A stretch of 64,000 bases of DNA from Bacteroidales bacterium (GTDB taxonomy: Bacteria > Bacteroidota > Bacteroidia > Bacteroidales > UBA932). A model generated the notes under the pieces. That model did no database searches. It saw only the letters and a program-made list of their open reading frames with translations, and was not told the origin of the DNA. Of this stretch, positions 42,632-51,403 are shown piece after piece. Each line of letters begins with the position of its first letter. Within the stretch, counting starts at the first letter, position 1. Position numbers and translations under genes: made by a program. The stretch covers positions 20,059-84,058 of the forward strand of contig JAEETP010000003.1 in NCBI GenBank assembly GCA_016290415.1, given 5' to 3'.

Positions 42632-44077
42632 ATGAATCTTCGAGTCATATCCAAAAACATAGGCCTGGCACTGCTGGTAGATGCCGGCTTTATGTTTCTG
42701 TCGGCTGCCGTGGCGGCCTACTATCATTTTGACTCGTCGTTTGCGCCGCTGCTGCTAAGCGCGCTGCTGACCCTCACGGTGGGCATCCTCCCCATAATAT
42801 TCGTGGGCAAGGGGCAGAACCGCATCACCAATGTAGAGGGGTTGCTGATATTGTTCCTGGCCTGGTTCCTTTCCTGTGTGTTCGGCCTGATGCCGTATGC
42901 TCTCTGGGGCGGAGAGTTCTCACTTGAAAACGCCTGGTTCGAGAGTGTCTCCGGCCTTACCGCCACCGGCGCCACCATCCTCCAGGATATAGAGTCGCTT
43001 CCGCGCGGCCTGCTTTTCTGGCGTCAGGCAACCCACTTCATAGGCGGATTGGGCGTGGTGGTGTTTATGATGATAATACTCCCTTCGGCGGGCACTGTCA
43101 AGCTCAGAATGCGCCAGCTGGAGGTTTCCGACACTTCGGCAGGAGAATTTAACTTCCGGTCCAACAAGATTGTGGGCGTGGTGCTCACGATTTATGTGTC
43201 GGCAATGGTGCTTTGCTCGCTGCTGTTTTTGCTGGCCGGAATGAATCTCTTCGAGTCGGTGACCAATGCCTTCAGCGTGGTGGCCACCGGCGGTTTCAGC
43301 ACGCGCAACGCCTCCATTGGCGCCTTTGGCTCCAGGTGGATAGAACTCATAGCTATGTTCTTTATGCTGGTGAGCTCTATGCACTACGGATTGCTATACA
43401 GCTCTATAGTGGGGCGCAACCTGAATCTTTTCCGCAACCCGGTGGTCAAGTTTTTCTTTGCGTCGATAGGCATCGGCATTGTGCTGGTGTTCACAGCGCT
43501 GATGATTTCCGGCACCTACACCAATCCGCTGGAGGCGCTGCACCAGGCTGCATTCAACGTGATTTCGCTGGGATCCTCTACCGGTATGGCCACGGTGGAC
43601 ACTTCTGTGTGGCCGCCTTTCTGTATGATGATCCTGCTCTATTTCTCTATGCAGTGCGGATGCTCCGGCTCCACCACCGGCGGTGTCAAGGTAGACCGCA
43701 TCTGGCTGCTGTTCAGGGCAATGCGGGCTCAGATAGTGCGCACCATCCACCCCAATGCAGTGGTGCGTGTCAACTGGAACGGCAGCGCCGCCGAGGTCGG
43801 TATGATCAATTCTGTGACGGCCTATGTGGTGATGTACTTCATCATTCTGCTGTTCTGCGCCACCTTCTATTCTGCCTGCGGAATGGATATGGTGGATTCG
43901 TTTACCGGCAGCTGCGCCTGCGTGAGCAATGTGGGCCCCGCCTTTGGCACTATCGGCTCCCTTGAAAATTATGCCCAGGTGCCCACGGTGGCCAAGCTGA
44001 TGATGGGCTTGGAGATGATTGTGGGCCGTCTTGGATTCTACGCGGCGTTCAGCATTTTTGCAATCAGAAGACATTAG
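42632..44077 (+). CDS. trkH: TrkH family potassium uptake protein
   Basis: A 481-residue K+ channel-like subunit of the inner membrane with four pore repeats. Selectivity-filter segments are visible as SGLTATGATI, SVVATGGFSTRNAS, SLGSSTGMATVD and SNVGPAFGTIG. Helices continue between them, with CGCSGSTTGGVKVDRI near the third repeat. TrkH normally works with a cytosolic nucleotide-binding TrkA subunit, which is not encoded in this window. It is the second gene of the seven-gene operon, after a sensor-like protein. Confidence 0.93.
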   Translation: MNLRVISKNIGLALLVDAGFMFLSAAVAAYYHFDSSFAPLLLSALLTLTVGILPIIFVGKGQNRITNVEGLLILFLAWFLSCVFGLMPYALWGGEFSLENAWFESVSGLTATGATILQDIESLPRGLLFWRQATHFIGGLGVVVFMMIILPSAGTVKLRMRQLEVSDTSAGEFNFRSNKIVGVVLTIYVSAMVLCSLLFLLAGMNLFESVTNAFSVVATGGFSTRNASIGAFGSRWIELIAMFFMLVSSMHYGLLYSSIVGRNLNLFRNPVVKFFFASIGIGIVLVFTALMISGTYTNPLEALHQAAFNVISLGSSTGMATVDTSVWPPFCMMILLYFSMQCGCSGSTTGGVKVDRIWLLFRAMRAQIVRTIHPNAVVRVNWNGSAAEVGMINSVTAYVVMYFIILLFCATFYSACGMDMVDSFTGSCACVSNVGPAFGTIGSLENYAQVPTVAKLMMGLEMIVGRLGFYAAFSIFAIRRH

Positions 44078-44080
44078 GAT

Positions 44081-45496
44081 ATGGCAGCGGGGAGTTTTGT
44101 GAAGGAGATGACGGACAATCTGGGTTTCACGCCTACTGAAGACCAGAGCCGGCTGTTTGCCGCCCTGGAAGAGTTTGGCGGCGACCCGGCTTCTGACATT
44201 ATGGTGGTGGCGGGCTATGCCGGCACCGGCAAGACCAGCGCCATCGCCGCCTTTGTAAAGACGCTGCATCAGCATAAATATAAATATGTGCTGCTGGCCC
44301 CGACGGGCCGTGCTGCCAAGGTTCTGAGCGGCTTCACCGGCCATCAGGCCTACACAATCCACAAGCATATCTACCGCCAGAAGTCGCTCAGCGCCGGGTT
44401 CGGTAAGTTTTCGCTGGACATCAACCGCTCGCGCGACACATTCTTCATTATAGACGAGTCGTCGCTGATAACCATAGACGATGGCGGCGGCAACGTGTTT
44501 GGCAGCGGCGACCTGCTGCAGGATCTGGTGGGGTATGTGCGCAGCGGCATAGGCAACAAGATGATTTTTGTGGGGGACCGCGGCCAGCTGCCGCCCGTGG
44601 GGATGGATGCCAGCCCGGCGCTGGACATAGATTTTATGCAGTCTGCCTTCGGGCCGGTGCATACCGCCGACCTGACCACGGTGATGCGCCAGGCGCAGCA
44701 GAGCGGCATTCTTCACAACGCCACCATACTGCGCGAGATGGAGCGGCAGGGGCATCTGGAGCGGCCCAGGCTGGTGCTGGAGGGCTTTGACGATGTGTGC
44801 AGGGTCTCCGGCAGCGAGCTGATAGAGAGTATGAGCGACGCCATTTCGCGCTACGGCCTGGACGACGTGGTGGTGCTGACCCGCAGCAACAAGCGGGCAA
44901 ACCGCTACAACGCCGGCATCCGCGCCAGCGTCCTTTACCGCGAAGAGCAGCTGACGCGCGGCGACAAGCTTATGGTGGTGAAGAACTGCTACCAGTTTCT
45001 GGAGAAGCTGGACGACGAAGATTTTTTCGTGGCCAACGGAGATATGGCCCGGCTGCAGAAGATTTCGCGCTACGAAGAGCGCTACGGGCTTCATTTTGCC
45101 CAGGCGACGCTCTCTTTTCCCGACTATGACAATCTTGAAATCACCGCCAAGATTATTCTGGACACACTTTCCAGCGAGGCGGCGGCCCTCACCGCAGAGC
45201 AGCAGGAGGCCCTTTTCGAGGGCGTCTGGGCCGATTACGATGATATCACCGTAAAGAAAAAACGCTACGAGGCGGTGCGAGAAGACAAATATTTCAACGC
45301 GCTGCAGGTGAAATATGCCACCGCCATCACCTGCCACAAATCGCAGGGCGGGGGATGGCCCTGCGTATATATCGACAACCCTTTCTGGGGGCCGGAAGTC
45401 ACGATTGACGATATAAAATGGTTATATACTGCAATTACCCGTGCCACCGAAAAGGTTTTTTTCGTAAATTTCCCTGATAATTGTTTTAAACAGTAA
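44081..45496 (+). CDS. RecD-like SF1B DNA helicase
   Basis: A 471-residue superfamily 1 helicase. Motif I is GYAGTGKT (45-52); LLAPTGRAAKVL is motif Ia; FFIIDESS is motif II; VGDRGQLPPVG is motif III; VMRQ, VVVLTRSNKRANRYN and the C-terminal TCHKSQGGGWPCVYID and YTAITRA are motifs IV to VI. It is close to RecD2-type and UvrD-C2-like helicases, with polarity likely 5' to 3'. The short N-terminus means it lacks the RecD2 helix-hairpin-helix region. It lies three bases after trkH in the operon; no functional link to transport is obvious. Confidence 0.88.
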   Translation: MAAGSFVKEMTDNLGFTPTEDQSRLFAALEEFGGDPASDIMVVAGYAGTGKTSAIAAFVKTLHQHKYKYVLLAPTGRAAKVLSGFTGHQAYTIHKHIYRQKSLSAGFGKFSLDINRSRDTFFIIDESSLITIDDGGGNVFGSGDLLQDLVGYVRSGIGNKMIFVGDRGQLPPVGMDASPALDIDFMQSAFGPVHTADLTTVMRQAQQSGILHNATILREMERQGHLERPRLVLEGFDDVCRVSGSELIESMSDAISRYGLDDVVVLTRSNKRANRYNAGIRASVLYREEQLTRGDKLMVVKNCYQFLEKLDDEDFFVANGDMARLQKISRYEERYGLHFAQATLSFPDYDNLEITAKIILDTLSSEAAALTAEQQEALFEGVWADYDDITVKKKRYEAVREDKYFNALQVKYATAITCHKSQGGGWPCVYIDNPFWGPEVTIDDIKWLYTAITRATEKVFFVNFPDNCFKQ

Positions 45497-45501
45497 AAGA
45501 T

Positions 45502-46185
45502 ATGTCTCTCTATTGGGTCCTTTTTATTGGAGTATCGCTGCTGAGCTTTATTGTTCAGTCTGTGCTGCAGTCCAGGTTCAACAAGTATTCGCAGATTCCC
45601 ATTGACGGCGGTCTCACCGGCCGCGACGTGGCAGAGCGGATGCTGCGCGAGCACGGCATCTATGATGTGCAGGTGACCTGCATCCCCGGTGCTCTTACAG
45701 ATCATTATGATCCCACCAAGAAAACGGTGAACCTGAGCGAGGCGGTGTACGGCTCCAACAGTGTGATGGCGGCTGCCGTTGCGGCGCACGAATGCGGCCA
45801 CGCAGTGCAGCACGCGGTGGGTTATCTTCCCCTTAAGATGCGCAGCGCGCTGGTGCCGGTGGTGAGCTTTTCAAGCAAGATTATGATTTGGGTGCTGCTG
45901 GCCGGAATGCTGCTGCTCAAGGTCTTCCCGGGCCTGATGCTGGCCGGCATTGCGCTGTTTGCCCTTACCACCCTGTTTTCTGTGGTGACGCTTCCGGTAG
46001 AGATAAACGCTTCCAGCCGTGCCCTGGCCTGGCTTAACCAGACCGGCATCACCAACTATTCCAATCATCCTTACGCCCAGAAAGCGCTGCGCAGCGCCGC
46101 CTACACCTATGTGGTGGCCGCCCTCTCTTCTCTGGCAACCCTCTTTTATTATATAATGCTTTTCACCGGCGGAAGCCGCAGATAA
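45502..46185 (+). CDS. Membrane zinc metallopeptidase (YugP-like)
   Basis: A 227-residue inner-membrane peptidase of the neutral zinc metallopeptidase 2 family. The zinc site is HECGH (96-100). An N-terminal helix (3-22) and two or three helices around residues 120-165 and 197-220 anchor the protein. NLSEAVYGSNSVMAAAVAAHECGHAVQH is the family signature. Substrates are unknown. It is the fourth gene of the operon; the next gene starts after a single base (TAATATG junction). Confidence 0.9.
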   Translation: MSLYWVLFIGVSLLSFIVQSVLQSRFNKYSQIPIDGGLTGRDVAERMLREHGIYDVQVTCIPGALTDHYDPTKKTVNLSEAVYGSNSVMAAAVAAHECGHAVQHAVGYLPLKMRSALVPVVSFSSKIMIWVLLAGMLLLKVFPGLMLAGIALFALTTLFSVVTLPVEINASSRALAWLNQTGITNYSNHPYAQKALRSAAYTYVVAALSSLATLFYYIMLFTGGSRR

Positions 46186-46186
46186 T

Positions 46187-48196
46187 ATGAAGAAACTCTT
46201 CCTGACACTTGCCCTGACGCTGCTTTGCTGCAGCGCCGCCTTTGCCCAGAAAAAGGCCCTTACGGACCAGCAGCTGGCCTCCGGCGTCCTCCCGGAAGGG
46301 ATCATGAACACCCGCCCCGCGCCTTCGTCAGACAAGATGATGCGCCCGCAGCCGATTCCAGAAATGGTCAAGGGGTGGGAAAACCCCACTTATTCTCCCG
46401 ACAAGAAATATATCGCCTACACTTTAAATGGCGATTTGTATTCGGTTGAGGTGGCCACCAAAAAGACCGTGCGCCACACCACCGACGGCAATTCGGTGAT
46501 AAACAACGGATGGGCTTCGTGGGTCTATTACGAAGAGATTTTCGGGCGGCCGAGCCGCTACCGCGCCTTCTGGTGGAGTCCCGACAGCAAGGTGATTGCC
46601 TTCTATCGTTTCGACAACACCAAGGTGCCGATGTTCCCCATTTACGATGCCAAGGGGCAGCACGGCTCGCTGCGCGAGACCCGATATCCCAAGGCGGGCG
46701 ATCCCAACCCCGAAGTCAAGATAGGCTTCGTTAGCGTGGATGGCAACGCCGTGGTCTGGGCCGACTTCGACCCCAGGAAAGACCAGTATTTCGGTACCCC
46801 GTTCTGGGATTACAAGGGCCGCCGCCTTATGGTGCCCTGGATGGACCGTTCCCAGGACAATATGATAATCTACAGCGTGGACCCGCTCTACGGACAGAAA
46901 ACCGTGGTATATAGCGAGCATCAGAACACCTGGGTCGACTGGCCCGAGAATATGCTCTCCAATGCCAAGGGCATCTATATGGTGCGCGACTACGAGATGT
47001 GGCAGCGCATCTACTACCTGTCTTATGACGGCAAGAATTTCCGCTATGCCAGCGACCGCAAGAATTACTGGGGCATAAAGCTTCTGAAGCTTACCGACAA
47101 GTATCTGTTCTTCACCGCCCGCGGCGGCGAGAGCAGCCTCAGGACCGACATCTACCGCGTGACCCTCTCCAACAGCAAGGTGCAGCGCATCTCCTATGGC
47201 GACTACGACTTTACTATGGTGCGGGTTTCTGACGACTGCCACACCGTGACCGCATTCGCCTCCAACTGCCACACTCCTTACAGGGAGGTGGAGATCAAGG
47301 TGCCCGCCAGCGGCGATGTCAAGGAAAAGAACGTGAAGGTGCTCTGGGACTCCAAGGGCCCCGAATATGACAACTACCGCATTGCAGAGCGCGAGATTGT
47401 GTGGATCACGCTGCGCGACGGCAGCAAGGTGCCGGCCAGTGTGATATGGCCGTTTGATATGGACCGCAGCGGCAAGACCAAATATCCCGTGAAGGTCGAC
47501 ATCTACGGCGGCCCCGACAGCCAGCAGGTCTATGACCGCTATGCCGGTGCCTATTTTGACACTCAGTGGTGGGCCAACCACGGCGTGGTGCAGGTGACTC
47601 TTGAGACCCGCTCGGCCGGCCATCTGGGCAAGGCTGGCCTGAATACAGTATATCGTAAGCTTAGTGTCAACGAGTTGCAGGACTTCATAGACGGCATCAA
47701 GTATTTTGACTCCCTGCCGTATATCAATTCCAAGAAGGTGGGCATCGAGGGCTATTCCTACGGCGGTACAATGGCGCTGCTGGCGGCCACAGAAGGGAAC
47801 GAGTATTTCCAGTATGCAGTGGCCAGCAGCGGTGTTATGGACTGGCAGCTGTATGACAGCCACTACACAGAGCGCTATATGGACCGCCCGCAGGACAATG
47901 CCGAGGGCTACCGCCAGGCCTGCGTGTTTGACCGGCTGGAGAAGTACCGCGGCGACAAGACCAATATGCTGCGCCTGACCCACGGCACCGGCGACGACAA
48001 TGTGCACCTGCAGAATTCGCTGCAGCTGATAGACAAGCTGCAGAGCCTGAATAAAGATTTTGAGCTGATGTTCTATCCCGGCGGAATGCACGGCTACCGC
48101 GGCTACCAGGAGCGTCAGTTCGAGATGCAGAATATGCGGTTCTGGTACCGCTACCTGCTGGAGCAGGATATCCCGGAAATACTAAAAAACAGATAA
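46187..48196 (+). CDS. Dipeptidyl peptidase IV-type S9 peptidase
   Basis: A 669-residue secreted serine peptidase that removes X-Pro or X-Ala dipeptides. A signal peptide (MKKLFLTLALTLLCCSAAFA) precedes an N-terminal beta-propeller (about 60-430, with the WASWVYYEEIFGR block) and a C-terminal alpha/beta-hydrolase domain. The nucleophile is Ser524 in GYSYGG; Asp in GTGDDNVH and His in GGMHGYRG complete the triad. The protein is likely periplasmic and processes peptides together with the pepC-type peptidase encoded at 51.4 kb. Fifth gene of the operon. Confidence 0.93.
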   Translation: MKKLFLTLALTLLCCSAAFAQKKALTDQQLASGVLPEGIMNTRPAPSSDKMMRPQPIPEMVKGWENPTYSPDKKYIAYTLNGDLYSVEVATKKTVRHTTDGNSVINNGWASWVYYEEIFGRPSRYRAFWWSPDSKVIAFYRFDNTKVPMFPIYDAKGQHGSLRETRYPKAGDPNPEVKIGFVSVDGNAVVWADFDPRKDQYFGTPFWDYKGRRLMVPWMDRSQDNMIIYSVDPLYGQKTVVYSEHQNTWVDWPENMLSNAKGIYMVRDYEMWQRIYYLSYDGKNFRYASDRKNYWGIKLLKLTDKYLFFTARGGESSLRTDIYRVTLSNSKVQRISYGDYDFTMVRVSDDCHTVTAFASNCHTPYREVEIKVPASGDVKEKNVKVLWDSKGPEYDNYRIAEREIVWITLRDGSKVPASVIWPFDMDRSGKTKYPVKVDIYGGPDSQQVYDRYAGAYFDTQWWANHGVVQVTLETRSAGHLGKAGLNTVYRKLSVNELQDFIDGIKYFDSLPYINSKKVGIEGYSYGGTMALLAATEGNEYFQYAVASSGVMDWQLYDSHYTERYMDRPQDNAEGYRQACVFDRLEKYRGDKTNMLRLTHGTGDDNVHLQNSLQLIDKLQSLNKDFELMFYPGGMHGYRGYQERQFEMQNMRFWYRYLLEQDIPEILKNR

Positions 48197-48197
48197 T

Positions 48198-49859
48198 ATG
48201 GAAAAGAATTACCTGGACATTGCCAAGAGTTGGCTTGGCGCAAGTTTTGACCCCGAGACCCGCGCAGAGGTCGCAGAACTCATCAAGGGCGATCCCAAGG
48301 AGTTGGAAGATCGTTTCTACCGCACTCTGGAATTCGGTACCGGCGGCCTTCGCGGCATTATGGGCGTGGGCACCAACCGTATGAACAAGTATACCGTGGG
48401 TATGGCTACCCAGGGCCTTGCAAACTACCTTAAGCAGCTTTATGGCGACAAACCCACCTCTGTGGTAATCTCTTATGACTGCCGCAACAATTCCCGCTAT
48501 TTTGCAGACATCACCGCGGGCGTGCTGCTCAAGAGCGGCATCAAGGTATATCTCTTCGAAGACATCCGCCCGACCCCCGAGCTCAGCTTCTCTATCCGCC
48601 ATCTGGGCTGCAACGCCGGAATTATGATTACAGCTTCTCACAATCCCAAGCAGTACAACGGCTACAAGGTATTCTGGGAGGACGGCGCGCAGATTGTGGA
48701 GCCGCACGACGTGAATATCATTGCCGAGGTGGCCAAGATTACCGATCCCAGCCAGGTGGCATTCAACGACGACCCCAACCTCAAGCCCGTTATGATTGGC
48801 GCCGAGGTGGACAAGGCTTTCCTGGATTCCATCTACACTCTGATGCTGAGTCTGGACTCTGTGAAGCGCCACAGCGATATGAAGATAGTCTACACTCCGC
48901 TGCACGGTACCGGCAGCCGCACCGTGTATCCTTTCCTGGATATGATGGGCTTCAAAAACGTGATCCATGTGCCGGAACAGGATGTCAACAGCGGTGATTT
49001 CCCCACCGTGGTTTCTCCCAACCCCGAGGAACCTACCGCTATGAAGATGGCTATGGAGAAGGCCGACGAAGTGGGTGCCGACCTGGTGCTGGCTTCCGAC
49101 CCCGATGCCGACCGCATAGGTGTAGCCGTGCGCGACGACAAGGGCAAGATCATCTTGCTGAACGGCAACCAGATACTCAGCATCCTGTTCGCCTATATGC
49201 TGGAGCGCTGGAATGCCCTGGGCAAGCTTAAAACGGGCAATCCTTATATGGTCAAGACCATAGTTTCCACCCGTCTGGCAGACGCCATCTGCGCCAAATA
49301 CGGCGTGCAGCTCTACAGTGTGCTCACCGGCTTCAAGAACATCGCCACAGTGGTGCGTGAGAACGAAGGCAAGCGTGTGTACATCGGCGGCGGCGAAGAG
49401 AGCAACGGCTTCAACCCCGGCGACTTCGTTCGCGACAAGGATTCAGCTGCAAGCTGCGGCCTGCTGGCAGAGTGCGCCGCCTGGCTGGCCGACCGCGGAC
49501 AGACCGTATACGGCTATCTGCAGGAGATTTACAAGGAATTTGGCTATTACAAAGAGGGCCTGACCAATATCTACCGTGCCGGTAAAGAGGGCGCTGCCGA
49601 GATCCAGCAGATTATGAAGGACTACCGCAGCAATCCTCCCAAAGAGCTGCTGGGCAGCAAAGTGGTCAAGGTCATCGACTATCTCGAGACCGAAAAGACC
49701 GGCCTGCCCAAGAGCAATGTGCTGCAGTTCCTCTCCGAAGAGGGCACCATCGTGTCTGTGCGCCCGTCCGGCACCGAGCCCAAGATCAAATTCTACTTTG
49801 GCGTGTCCGGCGCCGACGCCGACGAAAAGATTGCAAAACTGAAAGAACAATTCGCATAA
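48198..49859 (+). CDS. Phospho-sugar mutase (phosphoglucomutase/phosphomannomutase family)
   Basis: A 553-residue alpha-D-phosphohexomutase, longer than GlmM and resembling the PgcA/PGM2-like branch. The phosphoserine is S148 in ITASHNP; the metal loop is DPDADRIGVAV, the sugar loop GGGEESNGF and the C-terminal phosphate loop RPSGTEPKIKFYF. FGTGGLRGIMGVGTNRMN near residue 46 is typical of this branch. It interconverts hexose-1- and hexose-6-phosphates, linking glycolysis to glycogen and surface sugars. It follows the DPP IV gene after one base and overlaps the HAD gene by one. Confidence 0.92.
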   Translation: MEKNYLDIAKSWLGASFDPETRAEVAELIKGDPKELEDRFYRTLEFGTGGLRGIMGVGTNRMNKYTVGMATQGLANYLKQLYGDKPTSVVISYDCRNNSRYFADITAGVLLKSGIKVYLFEDIRPTPELSFSIRHLGCNAGIMITASHNPKQYNGYKVFWEDGAQIVEPHDVNIIAEVAKITDPSQVAFNDDPNLKPVMIGAEVDKAFLDSIYTLMLSLDSVKRHSDMKIVYTPLHGTGSRTVYPFLDMMGFKNVIHVPEQDVNSGDFPTVVSPNPEEPTAMKMAMEKADEVGADLVLASDPDADRIGVAVRDDKGKIILLNGNQILSILFAYMLERWNALGKLKTGNPYMVKTIVSTRLADAICAKYGVQLYSVLTGFKNIATVVRENEGKRVYIGGGEESNGFNPGDFVRDKDSAASCGLLAECAAWLADRGQTVYGYLQEIYKEFGYYKEGLTNIYRAGKEGAAEIQQIMKDYRSNPPKELLGSKVVKVIDYLETEKTGLPKSNVLQFLSEEGTIVSVRPSGTEPKIKFYFGVSGADADEKIAKLKEQFA

Positions 49860-50716
49860 TGTACAACAAACTCACCAAGGCGGCCCTCGTCTATGACTTT
49901 GACGGCACTCTGTCGCCGGGCAATATGCAGGAATACGGCTTTATCCAGGCTCTGGGCAAGTCGCCCGAAGAGTTCTGGGGCACCAGCAACTCCATAAGCG
50001 AAGAGCTGGAGATGAACGGCGTGCTTGCATATATGAAGATTATGATAGACGAGGCCCGCAAGGCGGGTATTTCCCTGAAGCGGGACAATCTGGTCAATTA
50101 CGGCCGCGGCATAGAGCTCTATCCCGGCGTAAAGGACTGGTTCTCACTGGTGAACCGATACGGCAAGGAGAGGGGAGTGGTGGTGGAGCACTACATCATC
50201 TCCTCCGGTATGACAGAGCTGATAGAGGGCAGTCCCATCGCCGCCGAATTCAAGAAAATTTTTGCCAGCAGCTATCTCTACGACGAGTCCGGCGAGCCCG
50301 TGTGGCCGGCGGTGGCCATCGACTTCACCAACAAGACGCAGTTCCTGTTCAAGATCACCAAGGGCATTATGGACATAGCCGACAACCGCAAGGTCAACCG
50401 GCAGGTGCCGGACGAAGAGAAGCCGGTGCCCTTCAGCAATATGATTTATGTGGGCGACGGCGACACCGACGTTCCCTGTATGAAGATTGTGAAGATGTTT
50501 GGCGGCAACGCCATCGCGGTATATAACAACGAAGCCAAAAAGGCCACCGCGCAGCAGCTTCTGGACCAGGACCGCGTGAATTTTATGGCCCCGACCGACT
50601 ATACCGAAAGCGGCGATATGTTCGCCCTGGTAAAGGGAATCATCGACAAAATCAAGGCCGAGAGCGAATACAACAAGCTAAAGTATCGCCAGCAGGATGT
50701 AGGCCGTGAACAGTAG
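49859..50716 (+). CDS. HAD superfamily hydrolase
   Basis: A 285-residue haloacid dehalogenase-type phosphatase. Motif I is YDFDGTLSP (12-20, nucleophile D13), SSGMTELI is motif II, and YVGDGDTDVPCMK (about residues 197-209) is motif IV. A cap of about 100 residues follows motif I. It probably dephosphorylates a small metabolite; the substrate is unknown. It starts on the last base of the phosphosugar-mutase stop codon and is the last gene of the operon; its 3' end overlaps the convergent pssA gene by 39 bases. Confidence 0.88.
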   Translation: MYNKLTKAALVYDFDGTLSPGNMQEYGFIQALGKSPEEFWGTSNSISEELEMNGVLAYMKIMIDEARKAGISLKRDNLVNYGRGIELYPGVKDWFSLVNRYGKERGVVVEHYIISSGMTELIEGSPIAAEFKKIFASSYLYDESGEPVWPAVAIDFTNKTQFLFKITKGIMDIADNRKVNRQVPDEEKPVPFSNMIYVGDGDTDVPCMKIVKMFGGNAIAVYNNEAKKATAQQLLDQDRVNFMAPTDYTESGDMFALVKGIIDKIKAESEYNKLKYRQQDVGREQ

Positions 50717-51394
50717 CACCAGGAAAAGGGCGAGATAGCCAATAAGAAGGATGCCCCGCGGGGCTACGAAGGCTATCAGAGCCACGAAAATGAGGGCTCC
50801 GGCAGCAAGGATGAAATGCTTTGCGCCGGGCTTTTCTTTTATGGAAAACATCCTGATGCGGCTCACCAGCAGGATGCAGAGGATGGCGGCCACCACCGGT
50901 ATGAACCAGGGACTGCGCAAAAGATTTAGCACGAGGCTCTCGGCGCCAGCTATGGCGCAGCAGTGGCCGTATGCCACCAGGCTGGCGGCAATCATAGCGG
51001 ATGCGGGGGTTGGAAGCCCCCTGAAGGTCTTTTCTCCGCTGTCAAAGATGTTGAAGCGGGCCAGCCGTACGGCAGAGAAGGGGACTATGAGCAGCGGCAC
51101 GAATGCCAGGAAATGGGGTGTGTCGCCGCAGTTGATCTTATAATACCAACTGAACATCATAAGCGCCGGCGCCACGCCAAAACTCACGAGGTCGCTGAGC
51201 GAATCCAGCTCCCTGCCCATACCCGAGGATACTCCAAGGGCACGGGCCAGGGCGCCGTCGCACATATCAAATACCGCCCCGGCCAGGATAAAGCAGAAGG
51301 CCTGCCAGAAAAAGCCCCACGCGGCCAGCACGCTTGCGCACACGCCGCACATCAGGTTCAGCAGGGTCAGAAGGTCGGGGAGATATTTTTTCAT
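50678..51394 (-). CDS. pssA: CDP-diacylglycerol-serine O-phosphatidyltransferase
   Basis: A 238-residue inner-membrane CDP-alcohol phosphotransferase that makes phosphatidylserine, the precursor of phosphatidylethanolamine. The signature DGx2ARx8Gx3Dx3D is complete in DGALARALGVSSGMGRELDSLSD (about residues 47-69, metal-binding Asp). About seven helices follow the family pattern, with PLLIVPFSAVRLARFN conserved. The GTG at 51400 is an alternative; ATG 51394 is preferred. It is the last gene of the pyrD-cinA-pepC-pssA operon; its 3' end runs 39 bases into the convergent HAD gene. Confidence 0.92.
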   Translation of the reverse strand: MKKYLPDLLTLLNLMCGVCASVLAAWGFFWQAFCFILAGAVFDMCDGALARALGVSSGMGRELDSLSDLVSFGVAPALMMFSWYYKINCGDTPHFLAFVPLLIVPFSAVRLARFNIFDSGEKTFRGLPTPASAMIAASLVAYGHCCAIAGAESLVLNLLRSPWFIPVVAAILCILLVSRIRMFSIKEKPGAKHFILAAGALIFVALIAFVAPRGILLIGYLALFLVLLFTAYILLAIL

Positions 51395-51403
51395 AGTCAC
51401 AGG

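Noticed and set aside
43394-45337. Long antisense open frames (also 34174-35619, 36708-38498, 46424-48091, 50963-52615, 60570-62663)
   Set aside because: They lie opposite well-supported genes (trkH/helicase, glmM, lpxB/surE, DPP IV, pssA/pepC, amidase-like) and show biased residue composition without domains; they arise from GC-rich codon use.
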